A stretch of 64,000 nt of DNA from positions 1 through 64,000 of the forward strand of contig NZ_JAMZMI010000002.1 of the NCBI RefSeq assembly GCF_024714475.1. Reading direction: 5' to 3'. The translations under genes and the position numbers were made by a program. This document shows positions 52,478-62,030 of this stretch, piece by piece (the first letter of the stretch is position 1; each line of letters opens with the position of its first letter). The notes beneath the pieces are model-generated. The model saw only the letters and a program-made list of their open reading frames with translations, did no database searches and was not told where the DNA came from. This stretch comes from Marinoscillum sp. MHG1-6 (lineage in GTDB: Bacteria > Bacteroidota > Bacteroidia > Cytophagales > Cyclobacteriaceae).

Positions 52478-53170
52478 ATGACTTACTTAGCTCCTAAAAT
52501 TTGGGTGAGTGTTGATTGTCTGGTATTTGGGTATGACACCAATGCCAGCGAATTAAAAGTACTGCTCTTTAAAAGGGAAGTTGAACCCTTCTTAGGGGAA
52601 TGGTCCTTAATCGGGGGGTTTGTGGAAGAAGAGGAAAACCTTGAAAATGCGGCGGTTAGAATCCTTGATAATTTCACCGGCCTTTCCAATGTTTTTCTTG
52701 AACAGCTTCAGGTTTTTGGTAATGTGAACCGCGACCCTGCTGGGCGTGTGGTTTCCGTACTTTATTGGAGCCTGATCAAAATTCATGACCTCAAAAAAGA
52801 TAAGGCTAAGATTCATGGTGCCAGATGGTTCTCATTGAGCGAGCTTCCCGATTTAATTCTAGACCATAAAGAAATGGTTAATTTGGGAAGGCAGGAGCTT
52901 ATCACTGATGCCAAGCTAAAGCCTATAGGTTTTGAATTATTGCCACAGGAATTTACGCTTCCTCAACTCAAACAACTTTATGACACCATTTATGGTGGTT
53001 CAGTAGATGATAGAAATTTCAGAAAGCAAATTCTCAAAACTGAATTACTGATCAAGCTGGACAAAAAAGATAAGTCGTCGTCTAGAAAAGGAGCCTTCCT
53101 CTACAAATTTGATAGTGAAAAATACAAGCAGTTAAGTAAAGAAGGATATCACCTTGATCTAAAGATTTAA
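52478..53170 (+). CDS. Nudix-related transcription regulator (NrtR/AraR-like)
   Basis: An N-terminal Nudix-fold domain (about 1-140) is joined to a C-terminal winged helix (about 150-230; EFTLPQLKQLYDTIYGG, NFRKQILKTELL). The Nudix box position reads GGFVEEEENLENAAVRIL and lacks the REXXEE catalytic core, as in regulators that only bind ligands. Bacteroidota use members of this family for arabinose and other sugar control. Divergent from galK and uxuA with a palindrome between, it probably senses galactose or a derivative. The stop directly abuts that of sdaA. Confidence 0.85.
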   Translation: MTYLAPKIWVSVDCLVFGYDTNASELKVLLFKREVEPFLGEWSLIGGFVEEEENLENAAVRILDNFTGLSNVFLEQLQVFGNVNRDPAGRVVSVLYWSLIKIHDLKKDKAKIHGARWFSLSELPDLILDHKEMVNLGRQELITDAKLKPIGFELLPQEFTLPQLKQLYDTIYGGSVDDRNFRKQILKTELLIKLDKKDKSSSRKGAFLYKFDSEKYKQLSKEGYHLDLKI

Positions 53171-54610
53171 TTAGCACTCGGACACCTGCACAGAAACATT
53201 TACTGCCAATCCTCCAAGAGATGTTTCCTTGTAGTTGCTATTCATATCTTTAGCCGTTTCCCACATTGACTTGATCACATTATCCAGGGACACTTTCGCA
53301 TCTTCAGGATCGCTGTCCATGGCGATGTTTGCCGCAGTTACGGCCTTAACAGCTCCCATACTATTACGTTCAATACAGGGTATCTGAACCAGCCCGCCTA
53401 CAGGATCGCATGTTAACCCCAGGTGATGTTCCATAGCCATTTCCGCAGCCATTACTGCTTGTTGCGGGGTACCTCCCAAACATTCTGTTAGTGCTCCGGC
53501 TGCCATTGCTGACGACACTCCTATTTCGGCCTGGCAACCGCCCATGGCCGCAGAAAGAGTGGAACCCAACTTAAACAATATACCAATTTGACCTGCAGTC
53601 AGTAAGAACCTCCTTATGTCATGCTCGCTTGTATCCTGCTTTCCAAAGCAAATCAGGTATAACAAGACTGCCGGTATCACCCCGGCGGAGCCATTGGTTG
53701 GCGCTGTGACAATTCTTCCAAAGCTGGCATTCTGTTCATTTACCGCCATAGAAAAACACCCAATCCATTTTATGATATCTGAAAATTCATATTTCTGACT
53801 CTTGATCAATTTCACCCAGGTATCGGCATCAGAATAATGCTCACTACGAATAAGTTTTTTATTTAATGCAAAGGATCTTCGGGACACATCCAAACCTCCC
53901 GGCAGTTTCCCTTCTGTCTGGCACCCCTGATAAATAGATTCTTTCATCACCTGCCAAATCCTATCTAACCTTTTGTTGATCTGATCGCGATTTCTCCAAA
54001 TCAATTCATTCTGAAATACCATCGAGCTGATATCATCAAAGCCTGCACAATGTCCAAGCAGCTGACCTGAATTAACACACGGGTAAGGAACAGAAGGAAC
54101 ATCCTCCTCCTCTTCTCCATTTTGAGCATTGGTCTCAGATTCATGCAAGATGAAACCTCCACCTACCGAATAGTAAACCGACTCACAAATGAGTCCTCCA
54201 GCGCTATCAATAGCTGAAAATTTCATCCCATTGGAGTGGTATTCCAGGCGCTCATTTTTCCTGAATAGAATATCCTCCTCCGGATCAAAAATGATCTTCT
54301 GGTTTCCATTCAATTGTAGCCCCTTATGATCTCGAGCATCCTTAGGTGTTTCCTTCACCAAATTAAGTGCTACGGTCTCGGGGTCTGCACCAGTTAAACC
54401 CATCATCACCGCAACATCCGTCCCATGCCCCTTCCCAGTTAATGCGAGGGAACCATAGAGGGTAACACGAACTCGCGAAACGTTCTTGATCACTCCCTTT
54501 TCCTGAAGCTCATTCAAGAACCTTAAAGAGCATTTCCAGGGACCAAGGGTATGAGAACTTGATGGGCCAATGCCAATTTTCAGGATTTCGAATATGCTAA
54601 TCGCTTCCAT
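53171..54610 (-). CDS. sdaA: L-serine ammonia-lyase, iron-sulfur type, single chain
   Basis: The enzyme deaminates L-serine to pyruvate and ammonia. The N-terminal beta domain has IGPSSSHTLGPWK (about 13-25). The C-terminal alpha domain has TAPTNGSAGVIPAVL (about 294), GGCQAEIGVSSAMAAGAL (about 344) and HHLGLTCDPVGGLVQIPCIERN (here cited as about 379-400), with the three Cys expected to hold the 4Fe-4S cluster. Length 479 is that of the fused one-chain type. The stop is adjacent to that of the convergent regulator gene. Confidence 0.95.
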   Translation of the reverse strand: MEAISIFEILKIGIGPSSSHTLGPWKCSLRFLNELQEKGVIKNVSRVRVTLYGSLALTGKGHGTDVAVMMGLTGADPETVALNLVKETPKDARDHKGLQLNGNQKIIFDPEEDILFRKNERLEYHSNGMKFSAIDSAGGLICESVYYSVGGGFILHESETNAQNGEEEEDVPSVPYPCVNSGQLLGHCAGFDDISSMVFQNELIWRNRDQINKRLDRIWQVMKESIYQGCQTEGKLPGGLDVSRRSFALNKKLIRSEHYSDADTWVKLIKSQKYEFSDIIKWIGCFSMAVNEQNASFGRIVTAPTNGSAGVIPAVLLYLICFGKQDTSEHDIRRFLLTAGQIGILFKLGSTLSAAMGGCQAEIGVSSAMAAGALTECLGGTPQQAVMAAEMAMEHHLGLTCDPVGGLVQIPCIERNSMGAVKAVTAANIAMDSDPEDAKVSLDNVIKSMWETAKDMNSNYKETSLGGLAVNVSVQVSEC

Positions 54611-54663
54611 GCTTCATTAAACGAAAACGAAATATCGAAGATTTATAAAGAAAGCTCTAGCGA

Positions 54664-55023
54664 TTATTTACGAATGGTATTTTGATAGGCAGCCATGGCA
54701 ATTGAAAATACCAATCCTGCCACTGTCCCAATATCCACCCACCCGGAAGGAAGATCCGTTCTAAAAAGTTGCTCAAGAATATACTCCACAAAAGAAGACG
54801 GGAGATCTCCCTGACCTAGTGATCGCTTGATATCCCAGTGCCAGTCCGTCAGCGGGCAATAGCCCCAGGTTCCAATAAAAAACCCTAATACAACCCAGGC
54901 AGCCAGTACTAAAATAAGTGCCAGTAGATGCACTTTTCTGGTTTGAGGAAACGCCCAACCTGCAAGGACAAACAGGATGAAAAGTGAATGAAAAATTGTT
55001 AAGAAATAATCCAGGAAAATCAT
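54664..55023 (-). CDS. DUF2784 family membrane protein
   Basis: The 119-residue protein has three to four membrane segments (about 5-24, 30-52, 95-113) and the DUF2784 block GYCPLTDWHWDIKRSLGQGD in the middle, followed by SSFVEYILEQLF. The family is widespread and of unknown function. It starts 19 bp after the phosphodiesterase gene on the same strand, so both may be co-transcribed. Confidence 0.85.
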   Translation of the reverse strand: MIFLDYFLTIFHSLFILFVLAGWAFPQTRKVHLLALILVLAAWVVLGFFIGTWGYCPLTDWHWDIKRSLGQGDLPSSFVEYILEQLFRTDLPSGWVDIGTVAGLVFSIAMAAYQNTIRK

Positions 55024-55042
55024 GATACCTTGGCTTCTGAAA

Positions 55043-56239
55043 CTATTTCAATATAGGTGCCAGCACTTCTATCCTACCATCTATGCTGTCCTGAATACTA
55101 AGGTCAAGTATTTCCGCCAGCATGGGATAAATATGAATGTTTTCAAATGGGCCGATTTCTATTCCGGATTTAAACGCTGGACCAGAAGCTGCAAAAAATG
55201 CCGACATATTAATGTCTCTGGTAGGATCAAATCCATGATTACCACCATATACCCGCCTTGGTTCATCGAGCAGGATCACGGGCGAGGTCGATAAGCAGAC
55301 CAAATCGCCAACCATTTCATGATACCCATAATGTAGATGATCGGGAACTTCATTTTTCCGGTAGACTTCAATACGATCATCTGACCTTAGAGACTTATAA
55401 ACCTGTTCTACCTTCGATGTATCTGCGCAATAAATCATCGGTGGGTAAGAATCAGAAATAAGGCACCCCTCCAGATCTGCTATTTCTGGCAACACTGCCC
55501 CATATTTCACCGGAGACATGCCATGATCAGAAACCAAAACAACATTGGTCGCTATTTCCAGGTTGTTCAAATCATCAATGAATATCCCAAATAGTGAATC
55601 CATGGTCAGTACCGCCTCTCTCGTTTCCACCGATTCAGGTCCATACCGATGTCCCATATTATCGATAAGAGAGAAGTACAGCGAAATGAAATGTGGGCGA
55701 TCCTTCTCAGGTAATTTCAACCATTCGATCACCTGACCAAATCTATCTTCTCCCGGGACCTTTTCATCGTATTTCTTAAAATATTCAGGGCGAATTCCAT
55801 CTATCGCAACTTCTGAACCGGGCCAAAAATAGGACGCAGAAATAATGTTTTGCTTGTTAGCCAGCAACCACAAAGGTTTTCCGCCATATAAAGATGAATC
55901 ATACATAGACGGCGCACCTACCTCATACCATATATTTCGTTTTCTATCGTAAAAGGCATTCGCAACAATCCCATGATGATCTGGATACAAGCCAGTCACA
56001 AGAGTATAGTGATTAGGAAAAGTCTTGGAAGGAAATGCAGGGATCATTCTTTCTGCTCTTACACCCTTCTGTGCAAATTCGATAATATTCTTTGCCCCAA
56101 ATTTTTCAGCATAGTCATACCTAAATCCATCAAAGGAGATCAGAATAACATAGGGCTGATCCGAGTGATTTTTGTCTTCAGAACAAGACAGAAGTGTGAC
56201 TAGTAATCCCAGAAGGCACGCAACCGAAGGTATTCTCAT
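55043..56239 (-). CDS. Ectonucleotide pyrophosphatase/phosphodiesterase family lipoprotein
   Basis: A lipoprotein signal (LLVTLLSCSED) precedes an alkaline-phosphatase-superfamily domain. The first metal/nucleophile region is ISFDGFRYDY (about 35-44) and FPSKTFPNHYTLVTGLYPDHHGI (about 69-91), where Thr is the nucleophile of the NPP family. Further metal ligands are in DNMGHRYGP (about 194), LVSDHGM (about 238) and GNHGFDP (about 345). Family members hydrolyse nucleotides or lipid phosphodiesters outside the cytoplasm. Length 398 is typical of bacterial NPPs. Confidence 0.9.
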   Translation of the reverse strand: MRIPSVACLLGLLVTLLSCSEDKNHSDQPYVILISFDGFRYDYAEKFGAKNIIEFAQKGVRAERMIPAFPSKTFPNHYTLVTGLYPDHHGIVANAFYDRKRNIWYEVGAPSMYDSSLYGGKPLWLLANKQNIISASYFWPGSEVAIDGIRPEYFKKYDEKVPGEDRFGQVIEWLKLPEKDRPHFISLYFSLIDNMGHRYGPESVETREAVLTMDSLFGIFIDDLNNLEIATNVVLVSDHGMSPVKYGAVLPEIADLEGCLISDSYPPMIYCADTSKVEQVYKSLRSDDRIEVYRKNEVPDHLHYGYHEMVGDLVCLSTSPVILLDEPRRVYGGNHGFDPTRDINMSAFFAASGPAFKSGIEIGPFENIHIYPMLAEILDLSIQDSIDGRIEVLAPILK

Positions 56240-56336
56240 GTTCTCAAAATTGGGAACAAATCTTAAAACTACTTAACAGTTAGTGAAAATTTTATTTGAG
56301 TGAAATTACTCCGGTTTGGGCGGTACTTAGTTCAAC

Positions 56337-56371
56337 AAAAAACCCCGAGGCACTAAGTCCCCGGGGTCTTT
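56337..56371 (-). terminator. Intrinsic terminator after hppA
   Basis: On the minus strand GACCCCGGGG pairs with CCTCGGGGTT around a 9-base loop and is followed by TTTTTTG. It lies 24 bp beyond the hppA stop. Confidence 0.85.
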
Positions 56372-56394
56372 CAACAAAATATTCATTAGAAATC

Positions 56395-58629
56395 TTATTT
56401 CTGATCTTCTATGGCTACGGTGTCTGTATTTTCCAACACCTCAACCTTCACTTCTTCCTGTTTCAAGTTTGCATGCTCACCAGAACCATATACCTGACCC
56501 AGAATTGGTGCAATTACCAATCCAACCAGACAGGTTAATTTGATCAGAATGTTCATTGAAGGTCCAGAAGTATCTTTGAACGGATCACCTACGGTATCTC
56601 CTGTAACCGCTGCTTTGTGTGCGTCAGATCCTTTATAAGTCATCTCACCATTGATCTCTACACCAGCCTCAAATGATTTTTTAGCATTATCCCATGCACC
56701 ACCGGCGTTATTCTGGAAAATAGCCCAAAGCACACCAGATACGGCCACTCCAGCCATATAACTACCCAAAGCTTCAGGTCCCATCAAGAAACCAATAATC
56801 ACAGGTGTGATGATAGTAATAGCCCCTGGAAGCATCATTTCTTTCAACGCAGCCTGAGTAGAAATATCTACACATTTTCCGTATTCCGGCACTCCGGTTC
56901 CTTCCATGATGCCAGGTATTTCTTTAAACTGTCTCCTCACTTCCTTCACCATTTCCATAGCAGCTTTCCCTACGGATTGCATCGCCAAAGCAGAGAAGAC
57001 AACCGGAATCATTCCTCCAATAAATAGCGCCGCCAACACGTCCGCTTTGAAAATATTGATACCGTCTATTCCAGTAAAAGTCACATATGCAGCAAAAAGA
57101 GCCAATGCTGTCAATGCTGCGGACGCTATCGCAAAGCCTTTTCCTATCGCTGCAGTAGTATTTCCAACGGAATCCAGAATATCAGTTCTTTCACGAACTT
57201 CTTTTGGCAACTCACTCATTTCAGCCACACCACCGGCATTATCTGCAATTGGACCGAAAGCATCAATAGCCAGCTGCATCGCAGTGGTTGCCATCATCGC
57301 TGATGCTGCGATAGCTACCCCATAAAATCCAGCAAACTCGTAAGCGCCCCAAATGGCACCTGCAAATAAGATGATTGGCGCAAAAGTAGAAATCATACCT
57401 GTTGCCAGTCCTGCAATAATGTTTGTCGCTGCACCAGTAGATGAGTTTTCAACAATATTCAATACTGGTCGCTTTCCTAACCCGGTATAGTATTCTGTGA
57501 AATATGAAATCAAACCTCCAACTGCCAGTCCAACTAATACAGCATAGAAAACACTAATAGAGGCAATCGAAACAATACCTTCTCCAAACAATTTCATTTG
57601 CATTGTTTCCGGAAGTATCAAATCGATCACAAAGTAAGAAGCCACTGCTGTCAGTATAATCGAACTCCAGTTTCCTTTATTTAAAGCACCTTGCACGGTG
57701 GCCTCTCTAGCAGAATTATCTGAAATCTTAATAAACAAAGTCCCGATAATTGAGAAGATGATTCCCATCCCGGCAATTACCAATGGCAATAATATCGGAC
57801 CAATACCTCCGAAAGCATCATCGATACTTCCACCCATATCTCTTATCACATAGTTACCGAGCACCATCGAGGCCAACACAGTCGCCACATAAGAACCAAA
57901 TAAATCGGCTCCCATACCTGCTACATCCCCTACATTGTCTCCTACATTATCCGCAATTGTCGCCGGGTTTCTTGGGTCATCCTCAGGTATACCAGCCTCT
58001 ACTTTACCTACAAGGTCAGCACCAACATCCGCCGCTTTAGTATAAATACCTCCGCCTACACGAGCAAATAATGCAATTGATTCTGCTCCCAAAGAAAAAC
58101 CTGCTAACGCCTCCAGAATCATTGTCATGTCATCCGTAGAAGTCCAGGTACCAGCCATAAACCATTGAAAAAGCACAATGAAAAGAACACTCAACCCAAA
58201 AACGGCTAGGCCGGCAACACCAAGACCCATTACCGTTCCTCCGGTAAAAGAAACCTTCAAAGCAAAAGGAAGACTGGTTCTTGCTGCCTGTGCGGTACGT
58301 ACATTTGACGCGGTAGCTATTCGCATTCCGATGTTTCCCGCAAGGGCTGAAAATACTGCGCCAATAACAAAAGCTACTACAATAAACCAGTGTGTGGTCT
58401 CTACAATAGTCGAAACAAGTCCAAGAAGCAAACCGGCAAGCACCACAAATATGGCCAGCACACGATATTCTGCATGCAGAAAGGCAAGAGCACCTTCTCT
58501 GATATGCTGTGCGATCTCCGCCATTTTGGCATCCCCCGCTTCCTGCTTATTTACCCAAATGGATTTCACGATCATTGTGAGTATTCCAATCAGTGCAAGC
58601 GTTGGCACCAGATAAATTATATAAGACAT
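56395..58629 (-). CDS. hppA: Membrane-bound pyrophosphatase ion pump, K+-dependent type
   Basis: This 744-residue protein has about 16 membrane segments and couples pyrophosphate hydrolysis to Na+ and/or H+ export. The substrate motif is [19 protein letters not shown] with [19 protein letters not shown] nearby (about 190-232), and the C-terminal [15 protein letters not shown] repeats the DxxxKxxxD-like site. The segment [10 protein letters not shown] carries Ala where K+-independent enzymes have Lys, so it is the K+-requiring class, which is mostly Na+-pumping or dual. A C-terminal Glu-rich tail of about 30 residues is extra. Confidence 0.94.
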   Translation of the reverse strand: MSYIIYLVPTLALIGILTMIVKSIWVNKQEAGDAKMAEIAQHIREGALAFLHAEYRVLAIFVVLAGLLLGLVSTIVETTHWFIVVAFVIGAVFSALAGNIGMRIATASNVRTAQAARTSLPFALKVSFTGGTVMGLGVAGLAVFGLSVLFIVLFQWFMAGTWTSTDDMTMILEALAGFSLGAESIALFARVGGGIYTKAADVGADLVGKVEAGIPEDDPRNPATIADNVGDNVGDVAGMGADLFGSYVATVLASMVLGNYVIRDMGGSIDDAFGGIGPILLPLVIAGMGIIFSIIGTLFIKISDNSAREATVQGALNKGNWSSIILTAVASYFVIDLILPETMQMKLFGEGIVSIASISVFYAVLVGLAVGGLISYFTEYYTGLGKRPVLNIVENSSTGAATNIIAGLATGMISTFAPIILFAGAIWGAYEFAGFYGVAIAASAMMATTAMQLAIDAFGPIADNAGGVAEMSELPKEVRERTDILDSVGNTTAAIGKGFAIASAALTALALFAAYVTFTGIDGINIFKADVLAALFIGGMIPVVFSALAMQSVGKAAMEMVKEVRRQFKEIPGIMEGTGVPEYGKCVDISTQAALKEMMLPGAITIITPVIIGFLMGPEALGSYMAGVAVSGVLWAIFQNNAGGAWDNAKKSFEAGVEINGEMTYKGSDAHKAAVTGDTVGDPFKDTSGPSMNILIKLTCLVGLVIAPILGQVYGSGEHANLKQEEVKVEVLENTDTVAIEDQK

Positions 58630-58658
58630 TTAATAAAGTTGATTTTTTAAAAGATTCG

Positions 58659-58666
58659 CAAAGATA
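58659..58666 (-). promoter_or_regulatory. -7 element of hppA
   Basis: On the minus strand TATCTTTG matches TAnnTTTG exactly and lies about 30 bp before the hppA ATG. Confidence 0.6.
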
Positions 58667-59093
58667 TAAGAGTTGGCATACTATAAAAACGCTTATATCA
58701 GTTTCTCAAGCCAGAATATAACTGTGTGATTTTCACACAGTTATTAAAACCATTAAAGACCGGACACTTTCCTTGTCGTATGCACTGTTTTTCTACCGTT
58801 GCGGCAACTGAAAATTTTCACAAAAGCAATACCCCCATAAATAAAAAACTGCCTATTACAGCATGATTCTAATTCTGATATGGGATCATAAAGTTTACCC
58901 AATCATACGAAATCTGGGGAATGGAAATGTGCGAGGGCCATTTCCTAGGACTAGAAATAAGTATTCACAATGAAATACTCCTATACCCTGTCCTTAATCA
59001 AAGCAACGAATCTCTTAAGCGGAATAAATGCAAGCATTTCGATGAAATTTGAGGCTGACCTTTTGACGAGATAAAGGTCCTTCAAATAAATCG
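58667..59093. other. Intergenic stretch without recognised gene
   Basis: This 427-bp stretch between hppA and folE shows no frame with coding character, no tRNA and no clear terminator. A weak inverted repeat GGAAATG/CATTTCC lies near 58922-58949. It would hold the folE 3' untranslated region and upstream hppA control sequence. Confidence 0.5.
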
Positions 59094-59774
59094 TTATCTT
59101 AAATCTATCTTGGAATTGATATAGTTAAGGAACTCACTCTTCACATTTTGATCTCGGAATTTTCCATCAAAATAAGCGGTTCCGGTCATACTATTGGTAT
59201 CACTTACCCCCCTTGAAGAAACACACATATGGGTAGCATCCAGTACTACGGCCACATCTTCGGTCTTCAGTACTTCCTTCAACTCATTAGCAATTTGCAT
59301 GGTAAGACGCTCCTGAACCTGTGGACGTTTAGCATAATACTGTACCACTCGATTAATCTTTGAAAGCCCCACAACTTTTCCACTTGAAAAATAACCAACG
59401 TGTGCTTTTCCATAGATAGGCACAAAATGGTGCTCACAATGCGAGTAGAAGGTAATATCCTTTTCCACCAGCATCTGATCATACTTGTATTTATTCTCAA
59501 AGAGCTTGGCCTTCGGCTTATTCTTTGGGTTCAACCCACTAAATACCTCCTGCACATACATTTTGGCAACACGCATTGGGGTTCCCTTTAAACTATCATC
59601 CTCAAGATCCAATCCCAGGATATGCATGATTTCCTTAAAATGCTTTGCAATCAATTCCATTTTAAGATCATCATCCATGCTAAAAGCATCTGCTCTCAGT
59701 GGAGTTCTATCAGAGGACCCAACATGATCATCTTCATACTCATCCAAATTTCTATTCTGCGGGGTATTCAACAT
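59094..59774 (-). CDS. folE: GTP cyclohydrolase I
   Basis: FolE converts GTP to dihydroneopterin triphosphate, for folate, queuosine and pterin synthesis. The core shows TPMRVAKMYVQEVFSGL (about 66-82), the zinc-site motif SHCEHHFVPIYGKAHVGY (about 111-128), GLSKINRVVQYYAKRPQVQERLT and a late ATHMCVSSRGV with the zinc Cys. About 45 acidic N-terminal residues precede the core. The start lies within the end of queD (23-bp overlap), so the two pterin genes are coupled. Confidence 0.96.
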   Translation of the reverse strand: MLNTPQNRNLDEYEDDHVGSSDRTPLRADAFSMDDDLKMELIAKHFKEIMHILGLDLEDDSLKGTPMRVAKMYVQEVFSGLNPKNKPKAKLFENKYKYDQMLVEKDITFYSHCEHHFVPIYGKAHVGYFSSGKVVGLSKINRVVQYYAKRPQVQERLTMQIANELKEVLKTEDVAVVLDATHMCVSSRGVSDTNSMTGTAYFDGKFRDQNVKSEFLNYINSKIDLR

Positions 59775-60162
59775 AATTTCTTTCTGTTTCGTAAAGCGTA
59801 ACTTTCAAATCATACTTTGGGTCAACCCTTCGCCTGATTTTATCATAAATAACCACCGCAATATTTTCTGCCGTGGGATTGAGATTCTTAAATTCTTCTG
59901 TGTCTAAATTGAGGTTTTTGTGGTCAAATTTACGAATAACCTCCTCGTTAAGGATGCCACTCAAATCTTTCATATCTACCACAAAACCCGTATCCGGATC
60001 TATCTCACCAGTAATTTTCACCACCACCTCATAATTATGACCATGCCAGTGAGGATTGTTGCACTTACCAAAAACCTCCTGATTCTTCTGATCACTCCAG
60101 TTAGGATTGTGCAGACGGTGAGCCGCGTTAAAATGTTCTTTTCTGTAGACTGATGTCCTCAT
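59752..60162 (-). CDS. queD: 6-carboxytetrahydropterin synthase (QueD/PTPS family)
   Basis: This 136-residue tunnelling-fold enzyme acts on dihydroneopterin triphosphate, the FolE product. Zinc-binding His are in FNAAHRLH (about 11-18) and HWHGHNYEVVV (about 38-48), and the catalytic Cys is in FGKCNNPHWHG. FVVDMKDLSGIL and DHKNLN follow, with catalytic Glu in TLYETERNYVEY near the end. QueD in queuosine synthesis is the likelier role than eukaryote-type PTPS. It is the first gene of a two-gene operon with folE. Confidence 0.93.
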   Translation of the reverse strand: MRTSVYRKEHFNAAHRLHNPNWSDQKNQEVFGKCNNPHWHGHNYEVVVKITGEIDPDTGFVVDMKDLSGILNEEVIRKFDHKNLNLDTEEFKNLNPTAENIAVVIYDKIRRRVDPKYDLKVTLYETERNYVEYPAE

Positions 60163-60337
60163 TCAATGGGATTTATTTAGAATATAGCAATTGCAACTCG
60201 ATTCTTGAAACTCAATTTCAACTGCTTTTGTTCTTACGGTCTGCAAAAATGTGGAATTAATCCCTTTTTGCTTTTTATTATCAGTTCTTTTGAATTTTAT
60301 CCGGCACTAGGTTGTTTTGTGTCTTAAAATTGCCCTC

Positions 60338-60994
60338 ATGCAAATAGAAGAAATTAAAAAACAGATAGAGAAGTACAAAAGTGAAGGAAAAAAGATGTTC
60401 ACTACATCTTCTTTTCAGACACATAGTTTGGTAATGCTTCATATCCTGAGCAGAATAGACAATACAATTCCTATCTACTTCCTCAATACCGGCTACCACT
60501 TCCCAGAGACAGTAGCGTTCAAGGATCAGATTGGAAAGGAATTCGGCTTAAATGTGCAGGAGGTCAAATCTTCTATGCCCAGATATATGCAACGCGACAG
60601 CGAGGGCAGACTTCTTTTTACGTCAGACCCTGACCATTGCTGCTATATTAACAAAACAGCCCCTACGGATCATCTGCTTAGAAACCATGATATATGGATT
60701 AATGGCGTGAGGGCTGATCAAAGTTCTGTAAGGAAATCCTTCACTGCTGAACAACCCGCTCCTCATGGAACATTACGTTTTCATCCAATGCTGGATTGGA
60801 CAATGAAGGAGATATTTGCTTACATTCGCGAACATAATCTACCAAGGCATCCACTCGACGCAAAAGGTTATATGAGTATAGGCTGTGAGCCTTGTACCCG
60901 AAAGCTTGACCCTGAAATGCAAGAGCGAGAAGCCAGATGGTATGGTATGAATAAAGTGGAATGTGGACTCCATACAGACCTTGTTAAAAAATAA
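60338..60994 (+). CDS. cysH: Phosphoadenylyl/adenylyl-sulfate reductase
   Basis: The ATG at 60338 (MQIEEIKKQIEKY) is chosen over one 21 bp upstream. The protein has the PAPS/APS binding core (TSSFQTHSLVMLHIL, NTGYHFPETVAF), the Cys pair CCYINK (about 110) and CEPCTR (about 193) that ligate a 4Fe-4S cluster in APS-type reductases, and the C-terminal catalytic ECGLHT. The four cluster cysteines favour use of APS (or both APS and PAPS) over PAPS alone. It supplies sulfite for cysteine synthesis. Confidence 0.93.
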   Translation: MQIEEIKKQIEKYKSEGKKMFTTSSFQTHSLVMLHILSRIDNTIPIYFLNTGYHFPETVAFKDQIGKEFGLNVQEVKSSMPRYMQRDSEGRLLFTSDPDHCCYINKTAPTDHLLRNHDIWINGVRADQSSVRKSFTAEQPAPHGTLRFHPMLDWTMKEIFAYIREHNLPRHPLDAKGYMSIGCEPCTRKLDPEMQEREARWYGMNKVECGLHTDLVKK

Positions 60995-61040
60995 TCTGAT
61001 CCGGATTCCCAGCTTTACTTAAAATTAACACCCAGATAGA

Positions 61041-61964
61041 ATGAACGTACTTGTTACCGGAGGTGCCGGATACATCGGAACAGAACTGTTGATCAACCTG
61101 ACGGCTAACCCGGAGGTAAAAAAAATAGTGATCTACGATAATCTCAGCAGAGGAACTCATGCCTTGTTTACTGGACCTAAGTACAAGCATCATGAAAAAC
61201 TCACATTTATTGAGGCTGAATTACTTGATTCAAGGAAACTGAAAAAAGCACTGGAAGGTATAGATGTGGTTTACCATTTGGCTGCCAAAGTGACTACTCC
61301 TTACGCAAATGTTGATGCACACTACTTCGAGCAAGTGAATCATTGGGGTACGGCGGAATTGGTATATGCGGTTGAAGAAAGTGACGTGAAACATTTCGTC
61401 TACATCAGTAGCATCGGGGTATATGGTTCATCATCTACCAAAGAAATTGATGAAAATACGGAACCTAACCCACGTACCTTTTATGCCATCTCAAAACTTC
61501 GTGGTGAGGAGCATGTTCGTAGACTCGAGGGGAAAATAAAGACACACATTATCCGATGTGGTAATGTCTATGGATATAGCAGAGCAATGCGGTTTGATTC
61601 GGTAATCAACAAATGGATTTTTGAAAGCAATTTCAATAACCAGATCTCCATTCATGGAAACGGAAAACAAAGTCGGGCATTCTTAAATATCGATGTACTC
61701 TGTGACGTGTTTGATCAGTTACTGACTAAAGATGTCCCTTCAGGAACCTACAATCTGGTCGAAAGAAACATGACCATGATGGACATTGTAGATATACTTA
61801 AGGCGATCAATCCTCCACTGGAGTTTATCTTTATTAATCAGCACCTGAACCTTAAATCTATTTCGGTAAGTACCGACTGGAAACTCAAAGAATATTTGGA
61901 AATCAAGCCGATAGCAACTTTTGATGAAGAGATGAAAGCCTTTAGCGCTCAATTCTCTTTCTAA
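61041..61964 (+). CDS. NAD-dependent epimerase/dehydratase (extended SDR)
   Basis: The Rossmann motif GGAGYIGTEL lies at about 7-16, and the catalytic YxxxK in FYAISKLRGEEH at about 149-160 with Ser in ISSIGVYG. NVYGYSRAMRFDSVIN and HGNGKQSRAFLNIDVL are typical of the sugar nucleotide epimerase/dehydratase group. The exact substrate cannot be told; UDP-hexose epimerase-like or NAD-dependent dehydratase roles are both possible. It follows cysH by 46 bp and ends in a bidirectional terminator. Confidence 0.82.
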   Translation: MNVLVTGGAGYIGTELLINLTANPEVKKIVIYDNLSRGTHALFTGPKYKHHEKLTFIEAELLDSRKLKKALEGIDVVYHLAAKVTTPYANVDAHYFEQVNHWGTAELVYAVEESDVKHFVYISSIGVYGSSSTKEIDENTEPNPRTFYAISKLRGEEHVRRLEGKIKTHIIRCGNVYGYSRAMRFDSVINKWIFESNFNNQISIHGNGKQSRAFLNIDVLCDVFDQLLTKDVPSGTYNLVERNMTMMDIVDILKAINPPLEFIFINQHLNLKSISVSTDWKLKEYLEIKPIATFDEEMKAFSAQFSF

Positions 61965-61972
61965 GAGCTTAT

Positions 61973-62008
61973 AAAAAAAATCCTCTCTAAAAAGTGAGGA
62001 TTTTTTTT
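61973..62008. terminator. Bidirectional terminator
   Basis: AAAAAAAATCCTC and GAGGATTTTTTTT are perfect inverted arms around a 10-base loop, between the convergent epimerase and MFS genes, giving a T-run in both directions. Confidence 0.9.
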
Positions 62009-62030
62009 ATGCCTTAATTCTCTTAGCAAA

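Noticed and set aside
58178-58615. 145-codon plus-strand frame inside hppA
   Set aside because: Antisense shadow of a strongly conserved membrane protein with Ala/Gly-rich codons.
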